The notes: generated from the sequence alone by a model not told the origin. A stretch of 64,000 bases of DNA from Chloroflexus sp. Y-396-1 (GCF_000516515.1 NZ_KI911784.1:2140881-2204880); one strand, 5' to 3'; counted from the stretch's first letter, positions 53,320 to 62,460 are shown. A program made the numbers and translations.

Positions 53320-53941
53320 GGGAGAGTGGGGTGTGTTCGTTGCTCTCCAGCTCGCTCATCTCGGTGATTGTTCTGATGCGGGCTGAAAGCAGGTTGAAAA
53401 GAAGATGCCTGTGACCTGAAATCGCAGGCTTCCGCCCTGGGTCTTGACACAAACGGGCGGAACTTCGGTTGGGTGAACGCTGGAACGCTGCATATCGCGG
53501 CACTATACATCTAAGAGCCTGATCAAAAAATCGGCTTTCTTGTTGGGAATGCACCGTGCCCGTACAACCATTGCGTGAGGGGTTGCTCATGTTCGTTCTT
53601 GCCAGCTACTCCACGTTCCCCCTTCCTCTCCCATGCGGGGAGAGGAAGGGGCGAGGGGGAAGGTGAGGGAGCGTCAGGCGTGCTCTGCAGGACAGGCGCT
53701 GAAACCGTTGCAACCCTGTTCCAGCGCGGCACGGAGACGTATGCGTTGCCTGCCACCGTTCCTCTAACCATGATGGAGCCATGATCGAGCCTCATCTCAA
53801 GCTTAGGTTTCTGATCATGCTCTAAGCACTGCACCTTATCCAACAGTTCCCTGCCGAATCTCATATTAGGCGCGAAAAGGGAAGGATGAGTATTGGGAAA
53901 GGAATCTTCAGACACACTCGGCAATAATTGACTCACGAGCG
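53320..53941. other. Gene-free 0.6 kb stretch between the VOC gene and a strong terminator
   Basis: No convincing gene; the long minus-strand frame at 53523-53936 translates a repeat (SPSPSPLPLP). It contains a hairpin (53621-53649) and a pyrimidine/purine-rich stretch. Because a strong plus-strand terminator follows at 53942, an unannotated transcript or long 3' UTR is possible. Confidence 0.45.
53621..53649. repeat. CCTTCCTCTCCC-type dispersed hairpin
   Basis: CCTTCCTCTCCC (53621-53632) pairs with GGGAGAGGAAGG (53638-53649), 12 bp perfect, loop ATGCG. A shorter relative occurs near 38896. Confidence 0.8.
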
Positions 53942-53965
53942 GCGGGTTTCCAGCCCGCTTTTTTT
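53942..53965 (+). terminator. Orphan intrinsic terminator
   Basis: GCGGGTT (53942-53948) pairs with AGCCCGC (53952-53958) with one G-U and a three-base loop, then seven T. The nearest plus-strand gene ends about 620 bp upstream. Confidence 0.75.
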
Positions 53966-54072
53966 AGGAAGCGGAACAAACACCTCCCTCTACTCAGGGT
54001 ATAATGCCTGCGCGATGGACTGGCATGTCTAGTCATCGCCGACGATGAGACCATAGTTTACCCGGGTATCGT

Positions 54073-55182
54073 ATGCGTGTTGTGATGCTCTCGAAGGCCG
54101 TGGTTGCCGGCGCCTACCAGCGCAAGCTGGAGGAGATCGCTCGTCTCGGTGTAGAATTAACGGTGCTGGCACCGACTGGCTGGCGTGAACCACGGGTTGG
54201 ATTGATCCCACTTGAGCGTCGTTTCACGAGAGGTTATACCCTGCTGACCATACCGATCGTTTGGAATGGTCATCATCACATTCACTTTTATCGTGGGCTG
54301 CGTCCGTTACTAGAGCGGTTACAGCCGCAGGTGTTTCACATTGATGAAGAGAGTTTTAATCTGGCCACGTTTCTGGCCATGCGAGCAGGTGTGGCGATTG
54401 GCGCACGTTGCTGTTTCTACAATTGGGCAAACATCGACCGTCGCTATCCCCCTCCATTCTCTTGGTTTGAACGGTACAACTTGCGTCACGCATCATATGC
54501 GATTGCCGGTAATCAAGAGGCGGCAGCAATTTTGCGGCGGCACGGCTATCGCGGTCCACTGAGTGTTATTCCACAGTTTGGGGTTGATCCCGACTTGTTT
54601 GCTCCGTCCGATGCCATTCGCCAACAAGGCACCTTCACTATCGGTTACGTCGGGCGTCTGGTTCCAGAAAAGGGCGTAGCCGATCTGGTGAGGGTCCTGG
54701 CCGACTTGCCGGCGCAGGCACGCTTGCGGTTAGTTGGTGATGGGAGTGAGCAACCACGTTTGTTGCGACTGGCAACCGATGTAGGGGTTCGGGACCGGAT
54801 CGACATACAGCCAGCGGTGAGTAGCACTGCTGTCCCAGACGTTATGCGCGAGCTTGATGTGTTGGTGTTACCATCGCGGACACAATCGAACTGGAAAGAG
54901 CAGTTTGGGCGGGTCCTGATCGAAGCAATGAGCTGTGGGGTTCCGGTTGTTGGTTCAACGTGTGGTGAAATTCCACAGGTGATTGGTGATGCCGGCATCG
55001 TTTTCCCCGAAGGCGATCTGGCTGCATTGCGTACTGCTCTCCTGCGGTTGATGGATGATGACAGGTTGCGTACCGAGTTGGCGCTGCGTGGGCGGCAACG
55101 GGTACTGGCTGAGTTTACGCAGGCAGCAATTGCCCGGCGCCATGTAGCGGTGTATCAAGCGATGGTGAACGATAGCGGCTAA
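54073..55182 (+). CDS. Glycosyltransferase family 4 protein
   Basis: 369 residues of the GT-B fold. Acceptor-domain start MRVVMLSKAVVAGAYQRKLEE; the nucleotide-sugar half starts with FTIGYVGRLVPEKGVADLVRVL (near residue 185) and includes the EQFGRVLIEAMSCGVPVVGS motif that binds the donor. The sugar and acceptor are unknown; likely roles are cell-surface glycolipid or polysaccharide synthesis. A TATAAT at 54000-54005 lies 68 bp upstream, right behind the orphan terminator. The gene stands alone. Confidence 0.88.
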   Translation: MRVVMLSKAVVAGAYQRKLEEIARLGVELTVLAPTGWREPRVGLIPLERRFTRGYTLLTIPIVWNGHHHIHFYRGLRPLLERLQPQVFHIDEESFNLATFLAMRAGVAIGARCCFYNWANIDRRYPPPFSWFERYNLRHASYAIAGNQEAAAILRRHGYRGPLSVIPQFGVDPDLFAPSDAIRQQGTFTIGYVGRLVPEKGVADLVRVLADLPAQARLRLVGDGSEQPRLLRLATDVGVRDRIDIQPAVSSTAVPDVMRELDVLVLPSRTQSNWKEQFGRVLIEAMSCGVPVVGSTCGEIPQVIGDAGIVFPEGDLAALRTALLRLMDDDRLRTELALRGRQRVLAEFTQAAIARRHVAVYQAMVNDSG

Positions 55183-55362
55183 GTATGTTTGGTTCATCGA
55201 AGATGTTGTCCGGCAAACGTGCGCTATGACTCTTCGTACAGGGTGAAAAGGGAAGTGAGTCCAACGGGTACACTACTCGCGTTCATCATGATAGCGAATA
55301 GAAGATGTTGCATACCTCATCCCATCGTATGCAGCAGATTGAAACAAGAATAGGAGTTACCC

Positions 55363-55923
55363 ATGTCGGTCAAATCTGATCGCTGGATCCGCCGGATGGC
55401 CCTAGAACATGGGATGATTGAGCCGTTTGTCGATCATCAGGTTCGCCGGGGTGTCATCTCGTATGGCTTGACCTCGTATGGATATGACATGCGGGTCACC
55501 AACCATTTCAAAGTGTTCACCAACGTCTATAATGCGCTGGTCGATCCCAAACAATTTGACCCGCGTTCGTTCGTTGATATTCAGGCCGACTATGTCGATA
55601 TTCCGCCCAACTCGTTTGCGTTGGCGCAATCGCTCGAATACTTTCGGATTCCTCGGAGCGTATGTTGCATCGTGATCGGGAAATCGTCGTATGCGCGTTG
55701 TGGGATCATCATCAACGTGACCCCGCTCGAACCAGAATGGGAAGGGCATGTCACGATTGAGATCAGCAATACCACGCCGCTCCCGGCACGCATTTACGCC
55801 AACGAGGGTATCGGTCAGGTCTTGTTCCTGGAGAGCGATGAACCATGCGAGATCTCATATGCCGACAAAAAAGGGAAGTATCAGGGGCAGACGGGTATTG
55901 TGCTTCCTCGGATCGATCCATAA
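55363..55923 (+). CDS. dcd: dCTP deaminase
   Basis: 186 residues. Catalyses dCTP to dUTP in pyrimidine nucleotide supply. [16 protein letters not shown], the active-site stretch [23 protein letters not shown] and [18 protein letters not shown] define the family; the catalytic Glu lies in [15 protein letters not shown]. The start ATG has AGGAG upstream. Some members also hydrolyse the triphosphate; the sequence does not decide this. Terminated by a long hairpin shared with the convergent RNase J gene. Confidence 0.95.
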   Translation: MSVKSDRWIRRMALEHGMIEPFVDHQVRRGVISYGLTSYGYDMRVTNHFKVFTNVYNALVDPKQFDPRSFVDIQADYVDIPPNSFALAQSLEYFRIPRSVCCIVIGKSSYARCGIIINVTPLEPEWEGHVTIEISNTTPLPARIYANEGIGQVLFLESDEPCEISYADKKGKYQGQTGIVLPRIDP

Positions 55924-55932
55924 CGTGGTGTG

Positions 55933-55965
55933 TGCGAGCCGTTGTCGTCGTCACAACGGCTCGCA
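55933..55965. terminator. Bidirectional hairpin between dcd and rnj
   Basis: A 13 bp perfect stem (55933-55945 with 55953-55965) and seven-base loop, between convergent stop codons. Confidence 0.8.
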
Positions 55966-55978
55966 TGAAAGACGACAG

Positions 55979-57652
55979 TTATACTTCCATGACCATTGGT
56001 AACACCATGGGACGGCGACGAGTTTCACGGTAGAGGAATTCACTGACCACATCGCGAATCTTGCGGTTGATGTAGGCCGCATCGAAGGAAGGATTTCCCC
56101 CGTTTTTGTTGGTCAACGCCGCACGTACCGTCTCTTTTGTGGCCTCGATCAAGTCCTGACTCTGACGCATATAGACAAACCCGCGCGAGACCACATCTGG
56201 CCCGGCCACGAGTTGACCGGTCGCGCTATCGATGCTCACCACCACGATCAACATGCCATCTTTCGCCAGTAATTGTCGGTCACGGACGACCACATTACCA
56301 ACATCGCCCACCGTCGTGCCATCAACGTAGATGTACCCGACCGGCGCCTTACCGGTAATTTTGCCAAAGCCGGGTGAAAACTCCATGATCGATCCACCTT
56401 CAGCTAGCAGTATGTGCTCACTGTTAGGAACTGCACCTACCGTCATTGCCAGTTTACGGTAAAGCATCAAATGGCGGTAATCGCCGTGGAATGGTACGAT
56501 GAACGTGGGGCGGAGCAGGGCCAGAATCAACTTGAGTTCCTCTTGAGCCGCGTGACCAGAAACATGAACACGGGCTTCAGGGCCGTAGATCACCTCGGCG
56601 CCGAGCTTGAAGAGGTTGTTAATCACCTTATTGACACTCACTTCGTTGCCGGGGATCGGTGTAGCCGATAACACAACCGTATCACCAGGTTTAATTTTGA
56701 CATGCGGATAATCGCGGTTGGCCATGCGGTTGAGAGCCGACATCGGCTCACCCTGACTACCGGTACACACGATCGCAATCTCTTCATCAGCGTAAGCTGA
56801 CATTTCGTGGGGCCGGATTATCGTACTTTCATCGGCACGCAGATACCCTAGCTCAAACGCAATACGAGCATTGGTTTCCATACTACGACCGGCCAGCATT
56901 ACTTTACGCCCATACGCTTCCGCCGAGTCGATCACCTGTTGCACCCGACTGATATTTGAGGCGAACGTTGCCACAATAATGCGCCCAGGAGCGGTGGCAA
57001 AGATGTTATCAAAGGCTTCACCGACCGTTGCTTCGCTAGGAGTGTAGCCCTTCGATTCAACTCGTACACAGTCGGTAATCAAGACCAAAGGCTTCCGGTT
57101 CCCAAGCTCGGCAATCTTTTCCAGGTCGGTCGGGCGCCCATCGACCGGTGTATGATCGAGTTTCCAGTCGGTGAGATAGACAAGCAGACCGGCAGGTGTT
57201 GTGATTGCAAAGCCGACGGTATCGGGGATCGAGTGCGCGATATGAAACGCCTCGACGGTGAAGCAACCAACCTGGAACGGTTCACGTTCCGTAATTAAGA
57301 CGGTTTTCACCTTATCTTGTAAACGATGTTCGCGCAATCGGTTACTGAGCAGCCCAAGGGTCAACCGAGTACCGTACACTGGGGGAAATCCCAGGTCGGC
57401 GATCAGATGTGGCACTGCGCCGATGTGGTCTTCGTGACCGTGCGTGATCAAAATCCCGCGAATGTGGTCAGTCTTCTCGCGTAAATAGGTGATGTCAGGC
57501 AACACGAGATCAACGCCGAGCATGTCGGCATCGGGAAACATGACACCGCAGTCGAGAATGACGATGTCATCGCCATACTCAACCACCCACATGTTCCGGC
57601 CGACTTCTCCGGCGCCACCGAGTGGAATCACACGGAGACGTTGTTTGGCCAT
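55979..57652 (-). CDS. rnj: Ribonuclease J
   Basis: A 557-residue metallo-beta-lactamase/beta-CASP nuclease with endo- and 5'-3' exoribonuclease activity. LGGAGEVGRNMWVVEYGDDI, the zinc site THGHEDHIGAVPHL (near 71), AHSIPDTVGFAI, ATFASNISRVQQVIDSAE and HVSGHAAQEELK are all present. The C-terminal domain starts at about 450. It would share RNA turnover with PNPase (47.4-49.7 kb). No strong promoter was found upstream. Confidence 0.95.
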   Translation of the reverse strand: MAKQRLRVIPLGGAGEVGRNMWVVEYGDDIVILDCGVMFPDADMLGVDLVLPDITYLREKTDHIRGILITHGHEDHIGAVPHLIADLGFPPVYGTRLTLGLLSNRLREHRLQDKVKTVLITEREPFQVGCFTVEAFHIAHSIPDTVGFAITTPAGLLVYLTDWKLDHTPVDGRPTDLEKIAELGNRKPLVLITDCVRVESKGYTPSEATVGEAFDNIFATAPGRIIVATFASNISRVQQVIDSAEAYGRKVMLAGRSMETNARIAFELGYLRADESTIIRPHEMSAYADEEIAIVCTGSQGEPMSALNRMANRDYPHVKIKPGDTVVLSATPIPGNEVSVNKVINNLFKLGAEVIYGPEARVHVSGHAAQEELKLILALLRPTFIVPFHGDYRHLMLYRKLAMTVGAVPNSEHILLAEGGSIMEFSPGFGKITGKAPVGYIYVDGTTVGDVGNVVVRDRQLLAKDGMLIVVVSIDSATGQLVAGPDVVSRGFVYMRQSQDLIEATKETVRAALTNKNGGNPSFDAAYINRKIRDVVSEFLYRETRRRPMVLPMVMEV

Positions 57653-57800
57653 AGGTTCCTACCAGGGTCGGTTGAAAACGACCCCCTACTCCTTTCTGTT
57701 CTGTTTGTTTCACTCAGGTAGCGCATAGCGTATGCGCTTTTCCATTGCCGTATGTTTGCAGGGCCTGCATGACCCTGACATGCCCATCCGAATTGCTACC

Positions 57801-58394
57801 CTAACGGTATACCGGTGGTTGCTGTGTTGTCGAGGATTGGGCAGCGACCATTGCCTGTTCAATTGCTTGCAACAATTCTGCGCGCCGTTCTATCCCCGGC
57901 CCAATCAGCAATCGTTGCCGGCCATGCATCTGTTGGTGAAGCCAGCGGCGAAGCGGATTTTTTAACGCATCTACCGGATCATACCGACACACAATCGCAA
58001 CCGCTTCATCAGCCGTGGATTGTGGTTGAATAGCGAGTATATTATGCCAGTGATAACACAAGCGAAATCCCAGCGTCTGATACTCTAGGCCTTCGTTGGT
58101 TAAACGAAAGGTTGCATCCCATTCGGCGATCAAGTTCCAGATCATCAGTGGTGTAGCAACGATTAATACCAGCATCAACAATGCTGGAACAGCCTGTTCA
58201 ATCGTGGGTGGCTGGATAAATACCCGTTGCAGGTCAGACCAGAAAACCGCAGGATGCAGACGCAATTGTAACGTACTGGCAATGCTCCAGACCGCAAAGA
58301 TCCACAGGATCATTGCCACAATAATCATCAACAAATTGTCACGCCGTCCAACCGGCGAAAGGCGGTAACACTTTGACATCGATTCGTCGCACAC
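57801..58394 (-). CDS. Two-span membrane protein with PH-like cytoplasmic domain
   Basis: 197 residues from a GTG at 58394, or 192 from the ATG at 58379. Hydrophobic segments at about 22-42 (NLLMIIVAMILWIFAVWSIA) and 66-88 (AVPALLMLVLIVATPLMIW) flank a short external loop. The C-terminal 100 residues (FRLTNEGLEYQTLGFRLCYHW) resemble the bacterial PH domain that follows two membrane helices in YdbS/DUF304-type proteins. Function unknown. It lies 20 bp behind the uracil-DNA glycosylase gene on the same strand. Confidence 0.68.
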   Translation of the reverse strand: MCDESMSKCYRLSPVGRRDNLLMIIVAMILWIFAVWSIASTLQLRLHPAVFWSDLQRVFIQPPTIEQAVPALLMLVLIVATPLMIWNLIAEWDATFRLTNEGLEYQTLGFRLCYHWHNILAIQPQSTADEAVAIVCRYDPVDALKNPLRRWLHQQMHGRQRLLIGPGIERRAELLQAIEQAMVAAQSSTTQQPPVYR

Positions 58395-58414
58395 AAGCGA
58401 CTTGCGGCCAATGC

Positions 58415-59047
58415 TCAGAAGAGACGGAGCTGCTCGGGCGGCTCGTCAGCCTGCGGGGTGGAGAACGAAGCCTGCTTGTGTTGCCGTTCGGCCTCGGCTA
58501 AGATCTCAGGCAGACGACGAAAATCGGCTTCCAACAACGGCCGGTTTTGGGGCTGGTGGAGCGCAGCAGCCGGATGGATCATTGGCACGATCAATCTACC
58601 GTTAACAAGACGTGGTTGACCGTGAATGCGCGAAATCCGCTCACCAGGTAGAAACAGGCCCATCGAAAAGCGGCCCAGCGTCACAATCACTGCCGGATCA
58701 ATGGCCGCAATCTGGCGCATCAGAAATAGTTTAGTACACGTCGCAATTTCGTCTGGTTCGGGATCACGATTTTGCGGCGGACGACACTTTACAACGTTTG
58801 CAATATATACTTCATCACGCCGCAATCCGGCCATAGCTAACAGATCGGTTAGAAATTGGCCGGAGGGACCAACAAACGGACGACCCTGCCGGTCCTCGTG
58901 GTATCCGGGTCCTTCACCGATCAACATAATCCGTGCATTGGCTGGCCCTTCACCAGGTACTGCACGGGTACGTCCTTTGTGCAGATTACATGCGGTGCAG
59001 CATTGCACTTCTTGCGCAATTGCAAACAATGTGTCTTCGGCTGTCAC
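58415..59047 (-). CDS. Family 4/5-type [4Fe-4S] uracil-DNA glycosylase
   Basis: 210 residues. N-terminal CTAC pair (VQCCTACNLHKGRTR), the uracil-binding GEGPGYHEDRQGRPFVGPSG, and further cysteines in VVKCRPPQNRDPE and ATCTKLF hold the cluster. The catalytic motif near the C-terminus is HPAAALHQP. It removes uracil from DNA, a need that rises with temperature in a thermophile. The start is GTG at 59047 with GAAGGTAA upstream, and an extended -10 (TGCTATAAT) lies at 59092-59084, inside the first unit of the tandem repeats. Confidence 0.9.
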   Translation of the reverse strand: MTAEDTLFAIAQEVQCCTACNLHKGRTRAVPGEGPANARIMLIGEGPGYHEDRQGRPFVGPSGQFLTDLLAMAGLRRDEVYIANVVKCRPPQNRDPEPDEIATCTKLFLMRQIAAIDPAVIVTLGRFSMGLFLPGERISRIHGQPRLVNGRLIVPMIHPAAALHQPQNRPLLEADFRRLPEILAEAERQHKQASFSTPQADEPPEQLRLF

Positions 59048-59079
59048 ACGCTTACCTTCGCATGTTTAGCTTTACCAAT

Positions 59080-59566
59080 TTATATTATAGCATATCATTG
59101 CCCCACTCCAATCGCTGGAATTGCCGGAACTTGAAGGGGGATATTGCACCACGGAGAGCACAGAGGACACAACGTACTTCCTCTGTGCTCTCTGTGTTCT
59201 TCGTGGTACCCAATTGTGCAGTACATGAGGGGTGCTTGTGTTCTCTCAGCTATATCATAGCGTAGCATTGCCTGATGCCAATCCCTGGAATTGCTGTGAC
59301 GTGGATATTGCACCACGGAGAGCACAGAGGACACAGAGGGGGTACTCTGTGTTCTCTGTGTTCTCTGTGGTACCCAACAGTGCAGTACATGAGGGTGCTT
59401 GTGTTCTCTCAGCTATATCATAGCGTAGCATTGCCTGATGCCAATCCCTGGAATTGCCGGAACTTGAAGGGGGATATTGCACCACGGAGAGCACAGAGGA
59501 CACAGAGGGGGTACTCTGTGTTCTCTGTGTTCTCTGTGGTACCCAATTGTGCCGTGCATCAGGGCC
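59080..59566. repeat. Three tandem 164-169 bp repeats with CACGGAG inverted arms
   Basis: The segment ATATTGCACCACGGAGAGCA recurs at 59141, 59305 and 59474 (periods 164 and 169 bp). Each unit has an imperfect inverted repeat of about 25 bp, CCACGGAGAGCACAGAGGAC on the left with CTCTGTGTTCTCTGTGG on the right. Unit 1 is more diverged; units 2 and 3 are close to identical, so the array has expanded recently. The third unit is cut short. No open frame of merit is present. Confidence 0.9.
59084..59092 (-). promoter_or_regulatory. Extended -10 promoter of the uracil-DNA glycosylase gene
   Basis: On the minus strand TGCTATAAT (59092-59084), inside repeat unit 1. The equivalent position in the other units reads CGCTATGAT. 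Confidence 0.55.
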
Positions 59567-59611
59567 GCTGTGCACCCTTATGAGCGGGGAGTGGCAGATA
59601 TACCTTATTTT

Positions 59612-59620
59612 GTGATACAC
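59612..59620 (+). promoter_or_regulatory. Extended -10 promoter of the DNA methyltransferase
   Basis: TGATACACT (TGnTACACT), about 40 bases before the chosen start. Confidence 0.45.
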
Positions 59621-59659
59621 TAATCATAACAACAGATGTGCCTAATAGGAATATCGCTC

Positions 59660-60766
59660 ATGACAGGACGTTCGTCTTCGGCCCGGTCGCCGTTTCATGC
59701 GGAGTCGCCACAATGGTATCTAAACCGAGCGGCGTTGGTATCAGCAATAGAGTCGCTTCTCAATGTGCCAGATCTGCGTGAATTGCATTCCAGGTTAACA
59801 GCCTTTCGTCAGCGGCTTGCCGACCCGAACGATCCCCTTCACGCTGCTGATAGTCAGGCAGTGCTCTTTCAGCCCGAAGTATTGCTGGCCGAGCTGGACC
59901 AGATTGCGGCAGCACGGACGTTAGAACGGGCGCAGTATTATATCCAGCGCTTGCAACGTGCGCTAGACGGCCCTCGCTTTGCACCAGCCAGCGACATTGA
60001 TTTGCACCGCTGGAAAGAGTACGATGACATTCTGACCGATAGCCTCTGGCTGATCGAGCGTCGTGATAGCTCTGGAGTGCATCGCGCCGATTATTGGGGT
60101 AATTTCGTACCCCAGATTCCACATCAGTTTATCCGACGCTACACTCGGCCTGGTGAATGGGTGCTTGATCCGTTTGCCGGATCAGGGACGACCTTGATCG
60201 AAGCGCGACGTTTAGGCCGCCATGCCCTGGGCATTGAACTACAACCGACGATGGTTCAACATGTGCAGGAATTGTTGGCTGCCGAGCCGGCTCCACACGG
60301 GACAGTTGCGGCTATCGAACAGGGCGATAGCTTGACGGTTGATTTTTCCGAGCTGCTCGCACGCTACAGTACGAGGAGTGTGCAACTGGTCTTCCTGCAT
60401 CCGCCGTACTACGACATCATTCGATTTAGCGATGATCCGCGCGATCTGTCAAATGCACCGAGTATCGAAGAGTTTCTCGAGCGATTAGTAACCTTGACTA
60501 GGCGGATAGCTGCCGTCCTTGACTATGAGCGCTATCTGGTGTTGGTGATTGGTGACATCTACCGCCATGGGGAATGGTATCCACTCGGCTTTTACGCGAT
60601 GGAAGCGATAAAGGCATGCGGTTTTCGGTTGAAGAGCATTATTGTTAAAAACTTTACAAGCACATTGGGAAAGCGGGGGAGTGCGGAACTCTGGCGGTAT
60701 CGGGCACTGGCGGGTGGTTTCTATGTCTTCAAGCACGAATATATCTTTCTGCTGTGTCGGCGCTGA
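59660..60766 (+). CDS. Orphan DNA methyltransferase (N4-cytosine / N6-adenine type)
   Basis: 368 residues. S-adenosylmethionine motif I is VLDPFAGSGTTLIEARRLG at about residue 170, followed by ALGIELQPTMVQHVQE. The catalytic motif IV is HPPYYDIIRFSDDPRDLS (near 255), with HPPY instead of the usual DPPY or SPPY. The order motif I then IV is that of alpha/gamma-class or phage-type enzymes. The N-terminal 150 residues are helical and may recognise DNA. No restriction gene is adjacent. An ATG at 59636 adds eight residues. Confidence 0.8.
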   Translation: MTGRSSSARSPFHAESPQWYLNRAALVSAIESLLNVPDLRELHSRLTAFRQRLADPNDPLHAADSQAVLFQPEVLLAELDQIAAARTLERAQYYIQRLQRALDGPRFAPASDIDLHRWKEYDDILTDSLWLIERRDSSGVHRADYWGNFVPQIPHQFIRRYTRPGEWVLDPFAGSGTTLIEARRLGRHALGIELQPTMVQHVQELLAAEPAPHGTVAAIEQGDSLTVDFSELLARYSTRSVQLVFLHPPYYDIIRFSDDPRDLSNAPSIEEFLERLVTLTRRIAAVLDYERYLVLVIGDIYRHGEWYPLGFYAMEAIKACGFRLKSIIVKNFTSTLGKRGSAELWRYRALAGGFYVFKHEYIFLLCRR

Positions 60767-60787
60767 GCGCTTCGGTGAAGAGGCACT

Positions 60788-61456
60788 ATGACGAGATTCA
60801 GCGTGATTATTCCAACACTTAACGAAGCCGATCAGATCGAGGCGTGCATCCATGCGGTTCGTCAGCTCGATCCAGATGTTGAGCTAATCGTGGCCGATGG
60901 TGGTAGTCGTGATGAGACGCCGGTGTTAGCGCGGGCAAGCGGAGCGCGGGTCGTAGTGGCACCGCGTGGGCGAGGGGTACAGCTTAACGCTGGAGCTGCT
61001 GTTGCCAAGGGGGACGTCTTTGTTTTTCTGCATGCCGATACCCGACTACCGGATCAGGCATTCACTCTCCTTAAACGCATGTTTGCCGATCCGAATGTGC
61101 AGATTGCGAAATTTCGCCTTTCGTTCGACGACGACAATTGCTTACTGGCACTGGCCGCTCGGCTGATGTGGTTTGACTCGTTGCTTACCAGTTATGGCGA
61201 TCAGTGTATGGTGATCCGTCGCGAACTCTTCACCGCGTTGGGTGGGTTTCCTGATTGGCCACTCTTTGAAGATGTAGAACTCTTTCGTCGGGCACGGGCG
61301 GTAACACCCATTTATGTTGTACCGGCGCAAGTTGTTACCTCGGCGCGTCGTTTCCGCACTAATGGAATTATGCGTCAACTGCTTCACGATTTCTGGTTAT
61401 GGCTGCAATATCTGATTGGAGTGTCGCCCCATACGATTGCCCGCCAATACCGTTGA
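60788..61456 (+). CDS. Glycosyltransferase family 2 (TIGR04283 type)
   Basis: 222 residues of the GT-A fold. FSVIIPTLNEADQIEACIHA, VELIVADGGSRDETPVLA, RGRGVQLNAGAAVAKGDVFVFLHADT (the D-x-D-like HADT) and a conserved LFEDVELFRRAR are those of the TIGR04283 group. That group often occurs with Chl or lipid glycosylation genes and some arsenosugar loci. Substrates are unknown here. GAGGCACT precedes the ATG. Confidence 0.87.
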   Translation: MTRFSVIIPTLNEADQIEACIHAVRQLDPDVELIVADGGSRDETPVLARASGARVVVAPRGRGVQLNAGAAVAKGDVFVFLHADTRLPDQAFTLLKRMFADPNVQIAKFRLSFDDDNCLLALAARLMWFDSLLTSYGDQCMVIRRELFTALGGFPDWPLFEDVELFRRARAVTPIYVVPAQVVTSARRFRTNGIMRQLLHDFWLWLQYLIGVSPHTIARQYR

Positions 61457-61551
61457 AGTGTTATTGGTGACTATCGACGCCCTTTGCGCAACGGGATCGA
61501 CGAGTCGGTGTACAATGAAATAGAAACAACAATGCCGTGGAGCGCTTGATT

Positions 61552-62460
61552 ATGACGTATACCTCTTTTCAGTCGATTGACGAACTGCAAGCGGCACTGG
61601 CCGCCCATGCCTATATTGCCGACCGTGCCTTAACGACCGCGATCTTTCTTGCTCTGAAGCTTAATAAACCGCTACTACTCGAAGGTGAAGCCGGTGTTGG
61701 CAAAACCGAGATCGCGAAGACCCTGGCTCGTATGCAAGGTCGTGAGTTGATCCGCTTGCAATGCTACGAAGGGCTTGACGTCAATACGACAATTTATGAG
61801 TGGAATTATGCTCGGCAGATGCTTCAGATTCGATTGTTAGAAGCACAGGGAGCAGCGCAAAATACTGCTGCCCAGCAGAGTATTTTTGGTCCAGAGTTTC
61901 TGATCAAGCGTCCACTGCTCCAGGCAATTGAGGCACGCGGCGATCAACCACCAATTTTGCTGATTGATGAACTCGACCGTGCCGACGAAGAGTTCGAGGC
62001 CTTCTTGCTAGAATTGCTTTCCGACTGGCAAATCTCGATCCCAGAAATCGGAACTATTCGGGCCGAGGTACCGCCGACCGTGATCATTACCTCGAACCGT
62101 ACACGCGAAGTGCACGATGCGTTGAAGCGTCGCTGTCTCTTCTACTGGGTAGATTATCCGACCCTAGATAAAGAGATTCAAATCGTCAAGGCGCGGGTTC
62201 CCGGCGCCAGTGAGCGGTTGGCGCGCCAGGTGGTATTGGTCGTCCAGGAGCTGCGGCGCATGGATCTTTACAAACTGCCTGGCGTGGCCGAGACGCTCGA
62301 TTGGGTGACGGCGCTGGTTGCGCTTGACCAAACTGAGTTGACACCGCAGGCAGTGGAGGATACACTAGGCGCCATCTTGAAGTATCAAGATGACATTGCC
62401 CAGGTGCGGGGTCAACGTCTGAATGAATTGCTCAAACGGGCCAGTGTGGGTGTTTCATGA
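61552..62460 (+). CDS. MoxR-family AAA+ ATPase
   Basis: 302 residues (307 from a GTG at 61537). Walker A LLEGEAGVGKTEIAKTLA, Walker B ILLIDELDRADEEFEAFLLE, sensor 1 TVIITSNRTREVHDALKRRC, and an arginine-finger helix in the lid. MoxR proteins act as chaperones maturing metal cofactors or membrane complexes, usually with VWA and DUF58 partners. In this operon the neighbours are instead a coiled-coil protein (overlap of four bases) and a glycosyltransferase. GGAG lies ten bases before the ATG. Confidence 0.88.
   Translation: MTYTSFQSIDELQAALAAHAYIADRALTTAIFLALKLNKPLLLEGEAGVGKTEIAKTLARMQGRELIRLQCYEGLDVNTTIYEWNYARQMLQIRLLEAQGAAQNTAAQQSIFGPEFLIKRPLLQAIEARGDQPPILLIDELDRADEEFEAFLLELLSDWQISIPEIGTIRAEVPPTVIITSNRTREVHDALKRRCLFYWVDYPTLDKEIQIVKARVPGASERLARQVVLVVQELRRMDLYKLPGVAETLDWVTALVALDQTELTPQAVEDTLGAILKYQDDIAQVRGQRLNELLKRASVGVS

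Noticed and set aside
53523..53936. 137-residue minus-strand frame with SPSPSPLPLP stretch
   Set aside because: The stretch is a translated hairpin repeat and the frame lacks start signals.
59095..59620. Several frames of 60-120 residues in the 59 kb repeats
   Set aside because: They repeat the same peptide in each unit on both strands and follow the repeat period.
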